A stretch of DNA of 64,000 nt from Chloranthus sessilifolius (GCA_021018995.1 CM037588.1:35089000-35152999); one strand, 5' to 3'. Shown: positions 53,681-63,333, counted from the first letter of the stretch. The notes: generated by a model not told the origin, from the letters alone. Numbers and translations: made by a program.

Positions 53681-53945
53681 GAGAAAATTTCAAACAAAAA
53701 TAAACAAATAATGGATTTTCCTTTCCCATAAAAAGCCTCGCACTATGAGGGAGAAAATTTCAAAAAAAAAAAGAGATAATGGATTTTCCATGAAAAAGCC
53801 TCACACCATGAGGGAGAAAATTTCAAAAAAGATAATATATTTTCCTTTCCCATAAGAAGACTCATCCTGTGTAGGAGAAAAAATTGAAAAAAGATAATAG
53901 ATTTTCCTTTTCCATAAGAAAAAACCTTACGTTGCGAGACGTATG
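53681..53945. repeat. ~65 bp tandem repeats with GATAATGGATTTTCC
   Basis: Four units begin GAGAAAATTTCAAA or a variant (53681, about 53751, 53812, 53876). Each holds GATAAT.GATTTTCC and most end in A-rich DNA plus CCTCACACTATGAGG-like words, which themselves form a short inverted repeat. Confidence 0.75.
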
Positions 53946-54193
53946 GAAGAAAACTCGAATACCAAAAAATATGTGTATATGTGTATTTAGTAGATTTCAT
54001 TTCTTTTCTTACAAGCATTGCGTATGGAGTGTCATGTCCTTAAAAGATAACAACATGACACACTTTCTACTTTCTGCCTTCTGTATAAGTATAAAGCAAA
54101 CAAAAAGAAACAACCCAAAAAGGAAGTAGATCTCTATTAATGGGCATCGGCCCCCCCTCTGTGTATATGATCTATGGTATGTGTAGGAACAGG

Positions 54194-55698
54194 TCAAGGG
54201 CAGGAACCACGCTTCAAAGTGTTGATCTCTGCAAGAAGAGAGTCGTCACGAGCATTTCGATCGGTCAACCACCTATCATGAAGACTCTTCTGCCGCCTCC
54301 GCGAAGCGTCAGCTGCACTGTGAGACTCAGCCAAAAGCCCAATCAATCGAAGGACCTCGCTCTCGGCCATAACAGCTCTCACCTCCGCCATCTCGGCTCT
54401 GGCCCTCTCCTTCCCAAGGTCTCAGTCAAAGCTAGCTTCTCTACAAAAAGAGACTCAATTTTAGTTCGGAGCACCGTCTCCTTGAATGGCCAGGGCCCCG
54501 TCTCTATCGCATCTACCGAAACCGGGTTAGGAGCAGGCAAGCTCTCAGATGCCAGCCAAACCTCGTAATCAGAAGAGAGGGCACCTCCCTGAGGCAAGCT
54601 ACACATATGCGCTGATTGGCGGGTCTCCCAGAGGGCTGCTATGCGATCTAGGTCACTGAGAGAACCCTGAGAGAATATCAAGGAACACAAGGGCAGCCTC
54701 ACAGTGCACAGCACGTGTTGGGTATATCCGAATTGACGAAGCACCCAAGATGGGAAATAGTAAGTACTACCAGTCAACCCCAAAAGTGTGATGCCCTCAC
54801 AATCCCGAGAGCGGACAATCAGAAAGGTGCCGTCCAACCAGGGAAGCTATCGTTCAACTCGCATCGAGATAGCCAAGCTCGCTTGATGCTCCCATGAGGG
54901 CAACCTCGAGCAAGGATCGAAAAAGCCCCGGGCCTCATCCCCTCTTACCAAGCAAAATCTCGGTACGGGCCCCATGATAGCCAAATGCTCTCCTAGCCAA
55001 ATCTGAATGAGGAGTGGACTCCCGCCAAGAATCTCAACCCAGCTCGAGGTCGAGGCATCCAGGCCCCGATACATCTTAGCCAAGACTAGGTGCACCAATG
55101 AGCGGCCTCCCTCCAATTCGGTCAAAACGTTGCATAACCCGAGGTAAAATGTCTCGCCCCCAATAAAGAAGAGAACTTCCGATAGCAAATAAAGGGCAAA
55201 GGCCTTCACATTGAAAGGATCTCAGACCGGCAACTTTCGAAGACTCGAGTCACCAAAAAGTTCTTTCAGGAATTTCACCAAGCACCTAGTGGGCCTGCCA
55301 GCGAAGCCCTTCTCATACCCACCCTTCTTCAAACCAAGAACCGCGTAGACCGCCTTTGCATACCTTGGTTTGGGCATCACTTGGGCAAGCCCCCGATGCA
55401 TTCTCAAGCCAGTGATAGAGGCTAGCTCCTCCAAAGTTGGGGTAAGCTCCCTGGACCTAAATCTGAAGACATGAGCCCTATGGTTCCATGATGCTAAAGT
55501 CGCCTTTAGGAGGTCAGGCAACAAAGGAACAACAAGGAGAGAGGAAAGATGGGATAACCCGAGGTGATCCAGGGCAGCGAACTCGCCCTCCGCAAAGCTA
55601 GCGCACCACTTTTGCCAATAACTGGGCCTCGAGTCCAAACAGGGAAGTACACTAACCCCATCCCCCGTATGAGAATTTTGACCGGGAAGCGGGTCCAT
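54194..55698 (-). pseudogene. Opposite-strand accessory gene 2 of Tat-plus: DUF7745/PMD-like protein, nearly intact
   Basis: ATG at 55698 (MDPLPGQNSHTGDG) opens a single-exon frame of about 500 codons read against pol. Features: LDSRPSYWQKWCASFAEGEF, LDHLGLSHLSSLL, SWNHRAHVFRFRSRELTPTL then EELASITGLRMHRG, a hydrophobic segment AFALYLLSEVLFFIG, YYFPSWVLRQFGYTQ, and a coiled-coil C-terminus (ESEVLRLIGLLAESHSAADA, LLAEINTLKRG). The W.....F.F...ELTPTLEE block is typical of plant transposon-associated proteins of the DUF7745/plant-mobile-domain kind; assignment is from memory of the pattern. Only a TGA near 55222, a TAG near 54840 and a frameshift near 54400 break it. A frame reading further upstream to 55803 lacks an ATG. 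Function unknown. Confidence 0.7.
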
Positions 55699-55842
55699 AG
55701 ACGTACAAAGATGTCCTATATAAAGCTCAGTCAATGTAGGGTGATGGACTCGCTTATCAAAGAAAAAGAAAAAAAAGAAAGAAAAGGAGGGGCAAAATGG
55801 CAAAGCCCGAGTGAACAGTATGACAAAGAGGGCTGGGCGCGG

Positions 55843-55850
55843 GTTATAAG
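55843..55850 (-). promoter_or_regulatory. TATA-like box of opposite-strand gene 2
   Basis: The minus strand reads CTTATAAC, about 145 nt upstream of the ATG at 55698 and 24 nt downstream of the first palindrome. Confidence 0.5.
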
Positions 55851-55873
55851 GAACCCGTCGGGCATCAGTTATA

Positions 55874-55950
55874 GGAGGCGTATATAATATATATGCCCAG
55901 CCAAAAATTCAAATATTTAGCTAAGCATATATAATATATACGCCCAGTAT
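55874..55950. promoter_or_regulatory. Two GGCGTATATA palindromes upstream of opposite-strand gene 2
   Basis: Copies at 55874-55902 (AGGCGTATATA...TATATATGCCC) and 55919-55948 (TAAGCATATATA...TATACGCCCAG) are of the same family as the LTR palindromes. Each has lost one CpG by C-to-T or G-to-A. They sit immediately upstream of the TATA-like box. Confidence 0.85.
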
Positions 55951-56348
55951 AAGGGGCAGGGAAGTGTAGCCCCCCCTCGTGTCATCCCATTCTTTTTACT
56001 TCACAAGAGAAGAGTGGACTTCGCTTAGTCTGCTCTTTTTTACCTCGGGGCAGCCCACGGGCAGGCTCGCTCATGGATGACGTGGCACCTTTGGGACATA
56101 TGTGGGTGGTCACACACGAACTCCCCCCCCATCATTGGAAGGGGCTCTAGCCCGCTTCGTGCAAGAAAACAAAACAAAAAAACAAAAAGAACATCATCAT
56201 AAAGGCAGAGAAATAATTAAATGGAGCATTCATAAACCTTAAAAGTTGTAAGACCATCCAAAACAAAAATCCAAAGAAAATGATTACATATCCCCCAAAT
56301 ATTCCAAAAACCTAAACTACTTCAATGTTCCAAATTTCCAGGAAAAAA

Positions 56349-58606
56349 CTAGTCCTGGGCGGCCCCCTTTGACTTCTTCCGACGTCGGGTCACGCTTTGA
56401 AAGGTACGAGTCTCTCCCACCCGAGTCCATGCCTGAGAGATGCGGCCAAGAAGAGAGCGCGACTCCTTCTCACGAGCACGCTACATAAGCACACGAAGGG
56501 CCATCAATTAGGGAAACAAGCAGAAAGTAAATACGGTCAACATCCACTCACCACCTTGACCTCCCTAAGACCAACAATGTTACGGTAATATTCAGCTTGG
56601 TTTACCGCCGACTCATAATCATGCAGCAAAAAAAAAGGATAAAAAGAGAGGTATCAGTCGCACAGGCCATCAGGTATAATCCAAGGAAACGGGCGGGCAA
56701 GGTAACAAGGGAGAGATTACCCCAGGGATCAGCTTAGGGGGTGGAATCCAGATAGCTTCAGCGGATATACGCGCCTTCTCAGCCATGTCGGCACACATAC
56801 GAGACAAAAAGGCATCATCCAAGCATTTAAAGGTCCCCTGGACCTCAAACCGGAAGCACCAAAGACTCGGAAGGATCGGAAGGTCCCGCATCAAAGATCC
56901 ACTCAGAACAACTGCATCATCTCCCTCATCTGAATCATCACCTTGTCCAAACTATAGAGAGAAACAGTCTTTGTTTAAAAAGTAGGGCAATTAAGGTAGT
57001 CATATGGAAGGAACGATAGGGTAAGGACTCATACCACATCTGATATCCCCCAAGGAAGAGAAGGTTGTCAATGGGGACCCCGTGGTGGAGAAAGAGAGCA
57101 GTGAGCATCTTGATAGAACCTTCGGGAGCCAATACATCGTCTGGAGGAGCTTGGGGCACGGCAAAGAGAGGTTGATACTGATGAACCACCCTCTCCCCTA
57201 AGTAATAGGCCCTAGCCCAGGACCCATAGAAGAAAACAATGCGCCGATCTAACAAAAGGCGAGAGGGGCCCACTGCAGCCAGGTTCCATAAGGGGGATCC
57301 AACGTAGGGATCAAGGATGACCTGCTCAACAAAAGAGAAGGAATTTATACATTTGGTCAGAACCCACAACACAAAAGAGCTATCAAATATTACAAAGAGA
57401 GAAAGTGTTATACCTACTCTAGAATCAGCAGTTCGAACTGAGAGCGTAACCCTAACTCCAAGTGTTTCATACCCACGTCCCGGTGGCGGTTTGCATGCCA
57501 ATTGCTCATAAGGGGGAAGGTGGGGACTTCGGAGAGAAGCAGAGGGCGACCGGGTTGGAAACGCAGATACCCCCACTCCTGAGAAAGCAAACAGATATAA
57601 ACAAATATGCAAAAAAAGAGAAGGGGGGGATGAATTGGGACCAAAAGGTAAATTACCTCAAGAGCAGGCCAGAAGCCCACAGTGGAACTGGAATCCCCAA
57701 GAACGGCTCGCACAAAGCTAGACATGAGCACCGCGTAGCTAGCACCTCCCCAATCGAACTGATGTACGGTGTCCCAGTTCACCATAAGACTGAGTAGGGA
57801 CAATGAGACCCGCCCTCCACTGGTGTTTGAGAGGAGAGTCTTGTCCAAGAGGAACAACAGAGAAATGCGAGCCAACATCAATGCACGCTCTGGCTCGAGG
57901 TAAATGGCCGCATCAGGTTGGCCCAGGTCCACTAGCTCGTGAGACCCGAACAAATCGACCAGCCAAGATAACTTGACTTCAGAGCCACGAACATTCCCGG
58001 AGGTCGGGTAGGCCCCTATCAGCCGAGTCACCTCCTCCCTATCAGGCGTGCGAACAGGTATCACCGGCACCCCTCCAACACGAACCCCAGTGATCATGGA
58101 CCAGTCTGCGGGCATGAGGGCCATCTCAGCCATGGCCATGTGAAATGTCATAGTCTCGGGGCGGAAATGCTCTATCAGGGCCTCAGGTAGGCCGTGTCAG
58201 CCCTCACAGCGGGGCATGAAATGAAGTTCCCAAAACCAGTCTGGGCGAGCAGGTCCTTCACCACCTGGGGAAGATAAAGTACGAGGTGCTGGAGGTCAAA
58301 CCAACCACCCCAGAACATAATGTGTGGTAGGGGCTGCAAACAGAAGGCATCAATCAGATAGGGGCAAGGTGGTATAATGAAGGAAAACAAAAGCAAAAAA
58401 GGGGGGGCTCATCTGTTTACCTGACTGGCGATCCCAAAGTTTGACATGTGGGTATGCTGACAGTGTAGGAGGCCAGTACAAGCGGCCTCACCTTGCATTT
58501 CATACAAAGGCTGAGATGAGCGCTGTGAAACAATGAACTGTTCCCCATGAGGACCATGGGCCATCTTGGGCCCCTCCTGTGGACCTTGCCCTTCGTCACT
58601 AGACAT
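56349..58606 (-). pseudogene. Opposite-strand accessory gene 1 of Tat-plus: spliced plant-mobile-domain protein
   Basis: ATG 58606 (MSSDEGQGPQEGPK) directly follows a splice acceptor. Exons: 58606-58421, 58333-57657, 57578-57414, 57321-57035, 56951-56721, one near 56640-56550, and 56480-56349. Introns have GT-AG ends in the antisense direction and the first junctions agree in phase. PMD signature: LIEHFRPETMTFHM, AEMALMPADWSMITGVRV, RISLLFLLDKTLL, NWDTVHQFDWGGASYAVLM, LGDSSSTVGFWPALE, WGYLRFQPGRP, then RRIVFFYGSWARAYYLG. The C-terminus is basic (VTRRRKKSKGAAQD). Defects: a frameshift near 58185, TAG as last codon of the 57414 exon, and an apparently altered acceptor (AG to AT) near 56625. PMD proteins MAIN/MAIL1 act in transposon silencing in Arabidopsis; here it is element-borne and its role is unknown. 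Confidence 0.8.
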
Positions 58607-59473
58607 CTGAAACTATGGAACATATCAGTATAAGAGGAAGCTGCAAAAAAAAAAGAGAAGGGAAAAAAGAGGATAACACCAAAAAAAAAAAAATGCACTA
58701 ATCCATCATAAAAAAAAATGAATGGTGATGAGTGATGAGAGAAATAAAAAAGGGAAAGGGGAGCATGAGCCAAAAAGAACCACGTATATCTGAAAAAAAA
58801 AGAGAGAAAGAAAAATGTACTACAAAAAGAAAGAACATCAGGCATTCCAAACAAAAAAAAAATAGAAAGAGAAAAGTGACAAAAATGTACAAAACAAAAA
58901 TAAAATAATAACAATAACACATGTGCACTAATCCATCAAACAAAAAAAGAACAAAAAAAAACAAACAACGAAAAAGGAAGGGGCATCACATATGTAATCA
59001 TAAGAAAAAAGACAACAAAAAAAAAAAAGAGGAAAAGGGGGGGGGGAAGAAAAGACAGGAAAAGCATCACATATACAAAAAAAAATAAAAAAAAGAAGGC
59101 ATCATATACAACAAAAAAAACAAAAAAAAGAAGGCATCATTTACAAAAAAAAAACAAAAAAAGAAGGCATCATATACGAAAAGAAACAAAAAAAAACAAA
59201 CAAAAAGAAGCATCACATATTATTAAAAAAAAAAAAAAAACAACCAAAAAAGGGGGCATCACATATCAAAAGAAAACAGCAAAAAAAAAGGGGGAAAGAG
59301 CATCACATGTACAACACAAAAAAAAACTACAAAAGGCATCACATAATAGAAAAAGGAGAAGCATCATACAAAAAAAAAAAACAACACAAACAAAGAAGGA
59401 ACATCCAAAAAATATCTATATATAATAATACAAAAAAAAAAACAACACAAAGTTCGAAGGAAGGGTCGATTAC
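58607..59473 (-). other. 5' UTR intron of the PMD gene, filled with a GGCATCACATAT array
   Basis: Donor on the minus strand: ATTGAAG|GTAATCGAC at 59474/59473. Acceptor: ATAGTTTCAG just before the ATG at 58606. Length is 867 nt. The middle is A-rich on the plus strand (T-rich on the transcribed strand, as plant introns are) with the tandem array at 58970-59370. Confidence 0.6.
58970..59370. repeat. Array of GGCATCACATAT words in A-rich DNA
   Basis: About ten copies of (G)GCATCA(C)ATAT(A)C occur at 20-60 nt spacing, near 58981, 59062, 59097, 59134, 59164, 59207, 59255, 59298, 59333 and 59361, separated by A runs. TGCACTAATCCATCA also occurs twice (58694, 58925). Confidence 0.75.
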
Positions 59474-59640
59474 CTTCAATAGAGAGAAGAAATAGATCCA
59501 ATCGGCAGGGAATAAACGCCTCTTGATCCGCACACACAACCCTCGGTATTAAAACTCAAGAAAAAAATCGAATGCCAAACCCTAAGGGGCTGTCCTGCAC
59601 CAAAGAAAGGAGGGAAGAAGGAGTTTGAAAGAGAGGGGGT
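59474..59640 (-). other. Probable 5' UTR exon of the PMD gene
   Basis: Non-coding leader between the palindrome/inverted-repeat block and the donor at 59473. The start site is inferred only from position. Confidence 0.35.
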
Positions 59641-59657
59641 CCCCTTTGTGCTCGGGC

Positions 59658-59793
59658 TCGGACAGTTTTAAAAACTACCAATTTTTGTCAGGCGTATATA
59701 ATATATATGCCCGGCCATTTTTCACTGCATTTTGGTCAGACGTATATATTATATACACCCGACCAGAAATGGTAGTTTTAAAAAACTGCCCGG
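59658..59793. repeat. Long inverted repeat containing two GGCGTATATA palindromes, upstream of the PMD gene
   Basis: The left arm (59658-59716) and right arm (59733-59793) are imperfect reverse complements over about 58 nt. CAGTTTTAAAAACTACCA pairs with TGGTAGTTTTAAAAAACTG, and the palindrome copies (59687-59716, 59734-59764) pair with each other. The loop is about 16 nt. The block stands where the PMD gene promoter should be. A TTTTTAAAA sequence is the best TATA candidate. Confidence 0.8.
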
Positions 59794-61690
59794 ACATTCT
59801 CTTTGGCTTTGAGGCCCGACGGATGCCCTATGCTATGGACCCTGGCCTAGTCCCCCTTAGGAGCCCATGTACCATCAAGCAATGGTGCATGCATCCCCAA
59901 ACGGCCCTTCGAGCTCTCTTCAGCTGGCCCAAAGGGACCGTGCTACAATAAGCGGATCTAGATCAGCAACCACCCACCAAATGCCCCCATAAAATCATAA
60001 AAATTAAAAAAAAAATGCAACAGTAGTTCTCAAAAGAGTGTCGCAACGCCTGTTTGCCCCACTTCGAGAACCGTGTTATATCAATTCGGAATGGTCGAGC
60101 TCGCCCGAAGGTTCTCGAACCCTATTTTACATAGGGACACCTCAGGCCTGATCCGGCAGGCAAACCAAGGACCCATCACCAGAATGCACACGTCCCTAGG
60201 GGGCGCCGACATGGCAAATTGATCCGCCTAAGGATACATGCAATAAAAAGAAGAAAAAAAAAAGAGATAAGAGAAAAAAATAAAAAAAAAAGAAGAAAAA
60301 ATAATAAAAAAGGAAAAAAAGAAAGAAAAAAGAGAAGAAAGAAAAAAAACAAAAACGAAAAAAAAAAAGAAGAAAAAAGAAAAAAAAAAAAGGAAAAAGA
60401 ATAATAAAAAGAAAAAGAAAGAAAAAATATATATAAACCAATGTAGGTTGACCCCACCTTCCATTCACTCGCTCTGGTCATCCACCTTTGGATTAATGTC
60501 AACCAACTGTGCCCCCGACTTCAGACCATTCGAAAAGTCTATTGTCAGTCGAAACTGACCCATCAAAAATGAAATTACAACCGACCAAACTATGCGCAAA
60601 CATACAGACCGAAGGGCTCATTCCCTTTTATTTCCTTTTACACAGGCTTGAAACCTGTATAGGCACGGTGTCCCTATTGAATGTACGCACTTGCGTCTGG
60701 GTATCCGCAGGATGGTCGTTTGTCCTCGTAAATTGTACCTCAGGGTCGATGCTTCCGTTCGCACCTATTTGCTGCTTATCGCCCCTGATGGGTGTCTGTC
60801 TGTGCATAGTTAGTGAGATGTAATTTCATTAGGGATGGAGGCTAGAATTGACCATCTCTTTCGATGGATGTTTGGTTCTAGCCCAATCTTTCTTAGCTTT
60901 GTCTCGAGTTAAGGCACACCGGTTCATGTGAATTAGGAGCACCTCACCATTGGAACGAGTACATCCCCAAGGTGCACCTATCCCCAGCATAGCGCGCACA
61001 TTCTTAAAGAGTATCAATTGACATCTGATCCACTTAAAGAGTTGTGCAAGAATGAAGTTGCCAGAGGTCCTTGAGCTTTGCTTAGAGGCCTCGAAACAAA
61101 AGAAAATTCAGAAAAGGAAACACAAAAAATTTTACTCTAAAAATGGGCATGCATTCCCAAGAAGTGTTGCGACATCAACATTCGCTCCACTCGGGTAAGT
61201 CATGCTAAAATAACCTCGAGGTTGATGGGTTCGCCCAAAGACTCCGAGCCTTACCTAGGTAAGAGCACCCGTGGCCAATCCAATGGAGCTGTCAGTACCC
61301 CATAGGATTGAATACGTTCTTTAGGCCTTCGCTTTGTGTACTTCGCATCGATCCCGAAGCATAGATCGATCACCCCGTTTCATGGAGCTGCCTGGTTCAG
61401 ATTAATACTCAACATCACCAATTAATAATTTCCCTTAGGAAGTGGACGATATCCTGGCTAGCGGGCATACACTTTTTGTGATCATCGTAGTTATGCCCAG
61501 TAATGTCGCAATGCGCTTGGGGACTGTTAGCTTTGAGGTACGGACGATATCTCAGAATGAGAGGGCTTACGTACACTCACCATCACCATGAATGTTTGAG
61601 AATTGAGTTGAACTAGGAGGACCCATCAAACGTGCTTTGGACCTCTTCGGATGTCTCTTGTCTTTGGCACTCGATCATTAGTGATCGAAT
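59794..61690 (+). other. Tat-plus 3' non-coding region
   Basis: No gene is seen. A purine-rich AAAAGAAG tract lies at 60240-60430. Two diverged copies of an ~85-nt block occur near 60031 and 61159 (GT.GCGAC/GCAAC...TTCG.CC.ACT CG..., each followed by TCGCCC.AAG). An ~95-nt block with GGACGATATC repeats near 61445 and 61540. Long Phe-rich or Lys-rich frames here are products of the purine tract. Confidence 0.6.
60240..60430. repeat. Purine (A/AAG) low-complexity tract
   Basis: About 190 nt of almost pure A and G on the plus strand. It could act as an additional polypurine primer or simply be slippage-generated. Confidence 0.85.
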
Positions 61691-61707
61691 ACCAAAGAGC
61701 GGGCATC
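61691..61707 (+). other. Polypurine tract of Tat-plus
   Basis: ACCAAAGAGCGGGCATC lies directly before the 3' LTR start TGTAGAC. It has one pyrimidine in the core compared with the Tat-minus tract AAAGAGGGGCATC. Confidence 0.8.
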
Positions 61708-63328
61708 TGTAGACACCCAAATTCAGCCCAAGGCCCGATCAGTCTGTACTCCGGGATAAATGCACCCCTGTGCTTCCGATGGCACCCCTGAACACTTGGA
61801 AATCTATCCAGACTTTTAGGAATCACCTAAAACCCATTAGAACCATTCCCCCAACCCTTAGAGATCACCCCTAAACCCTAGGATCCCTTCCCAAACTCAA
61901 TTTAAACCCTTCTGAGCATTTGATGGGAGGAGAGCTACAAATTTTTATATAGACCACTTTTGAGGATGAACCAAATATCATTAAAAAGAGGACTTCTCCA
62001 GCTTTCCAACGAGCCAAAAATCATCCAATTTAGAGTTGTGATTCAAAAGTTATGGTCATTTGAAGTTTCACATAAAATGACAACTTTTGCTCAGGCGTAT
62101 GTATTACATACGCCCAAATTAATTTGGCTCAGATTGGTCGCGATATATTATATACGCCTGGAATTTTTGGGCCAAATTTGGCCGGGCGTATATAATACAT
62201 ACGCCCAACATAGGTGGCCACCAATGCGGGCACCCATCTTCTCAGATCCCCCCTGGATTTCTTGAGTTTTACTGTGCATAAGCTGGGCGTATGTAATATA
62301 TACGCCCAGCTTTGCTACAGTATCTGTCATTAAATGCTCGAATTTCCTACATCTAGTTTGACCCTTTGACCATCCGCTTGATTAAGGTGGGTGTCTTAAG
62401 GTTGGTTGCACCCCCTTTGAGCTTATTGGCAACCCTCAAGTCACCCATGGTCTCACCCCATCATCCGCCATTGAAACCAATTTTCCAAACATCTAGGACC
62501 CTAAAAACCTAGAAAACCTTAGATGGAGGATTACCTAATTGCTAAACCAATTAGCTCTTAAGTAACCCTCTAACCCACCTCTTCTCTATAAATTGAGAGA
62601 CCCCCCTCTTCCCAAAAGGGTTGAAAAAATCAAGGTTGAAAAGATTAGGGTGAAAGCTTGAGTTAGGAGAGAGAGACCCCTAGTGAGAGAAAGTTCTTTT
62701 CTTATATTTTCAACCAGAATTCCAGCATACATAGATCATTTTTTTAAACCCTTTTTAACCATTAGATCTCCCCTTTTAGTTAAAGCTTAGTCCCTAGCTT
62801 CATCCTACACTTCCTATCTACCGAATCGTAGCATTAGAAACCGAATCTCCTATCGTTTAAGCCATTCAAAGCCATCGGAAGCACGCCGAAGCGAAGGTCT
62901 TCCACGGTGCAACAAGGGCTCGTGAGCTTTGGATCACCCCTCTCTTACTCTACCTTCTTAGTGTTTCCTCCGTCCAAGGATTCAAGCCGTTATGCCGCCG
63001 AAATTTTGGTTTGGCTCAAAGCTTGATAGGACCGCATTGCCTTCGGGCAAGGGGAAGCTCCGCCCAATTATTTTCATTTTGGCCATAGATAGAGACCACT
63101 ACATGCGGGTTGATCGGGTGCCTAAACCCTTCCCGATCGATAACTGAAGCCCCTACCCTAGAGCCTTTGGCAAAGACCGGTAAATCAGAGTCATATTTAC
63201 CACTTCGGTGCTCAAAATATTGATTTAAAGGTTTCCCGGGTCACCAAAAGCTCTGGGTGGTGACTCTACATTTTATTCCATCGCGAGTGCATCGCCACGA
63301 CAGGTTCGAGAGGATCCATGCTCCCACA
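61708..63328 (+). mobile_element. Tat-plus 3' LTR
   Basis: The 1,621-bp LTR has the same ends as the 5' LTR and is followed by the TSD GAGTA. Palindrome copies lie at 62092-62116, about 62137-62160 (degraded), 62181-62208 and 62281-62311. The TATA box is changed to CTATAAATTG (62586). Confidence 0.93.
62092..62311. repeat. Four GGCGTATATA palindromes in Tat-plus 3' LTR
   Basis: Positions match the four copies of the 5' LTR. The second has lost its left arm (GGTCGCGATATATTATATACGCC without the AGGCGT), and the fourth (62281-62311) is unchanged. Confidence 0.9.
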
Positions 63329-63333
63329 GAGTA
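63329..63333. repeat. Target-site duplication GAGTA, right copy
   Basis: Matches 22559-22563. Confidence 0.93.

Larger units (their letters stand above)
52527..54193 (+). other. Non-coding region after integrase, with two tandem arrays
   Basis: A-rich spacer between the converging sense (pol) and antisense gene 3' ends. Besides the arrays at 53178-53370 and 53681-53945 it has short A/G runs (53110-53160). No gene is seen. Confidence 0.7.
55699..56348 (-). other. Intergenic region between the two opposite-strand genes
   Basis: It holds the 5' leader, TATA-like box and palindromes of gene 2 (up to 55950), then the 3' flank of the PMD gene. Plus-strand frames here are not coding. Confidence 0.6.
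22564..63328 (+). mobile_element. Tat-plus: complete Tat/Ogre-type LTR retrotransposon containing a nested Athila element
   Basis: LTRs at 22564-24187 and 61708-63328 share the ends TGTAGACACCC...CACA and are bounded by a perfect TSD (GAGTA). The PBS is TGGCGACTCTGCTGGGGA. Order on the plus strand is gag, protease with a G-patch-like motif, candidate intron, RT, RNase H, second RNase H, integrase; then two genes on the minus strand; then PPT and 3' LTR. Span is 40,765 bp, of which 17,758 (26361-44118) is the nested Athila element plus one TSD copy, leaving about 23 kb. In the first about 225 bases compared, the LTRs differ at about 10 positions. Confidence 0.93.

Noticed and set aside
60176-60502. 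Phe-rich and Lys-rich open frames
   Set aside because: They are translations of an A/G low-complexity tract, open in all frames only because of composition.
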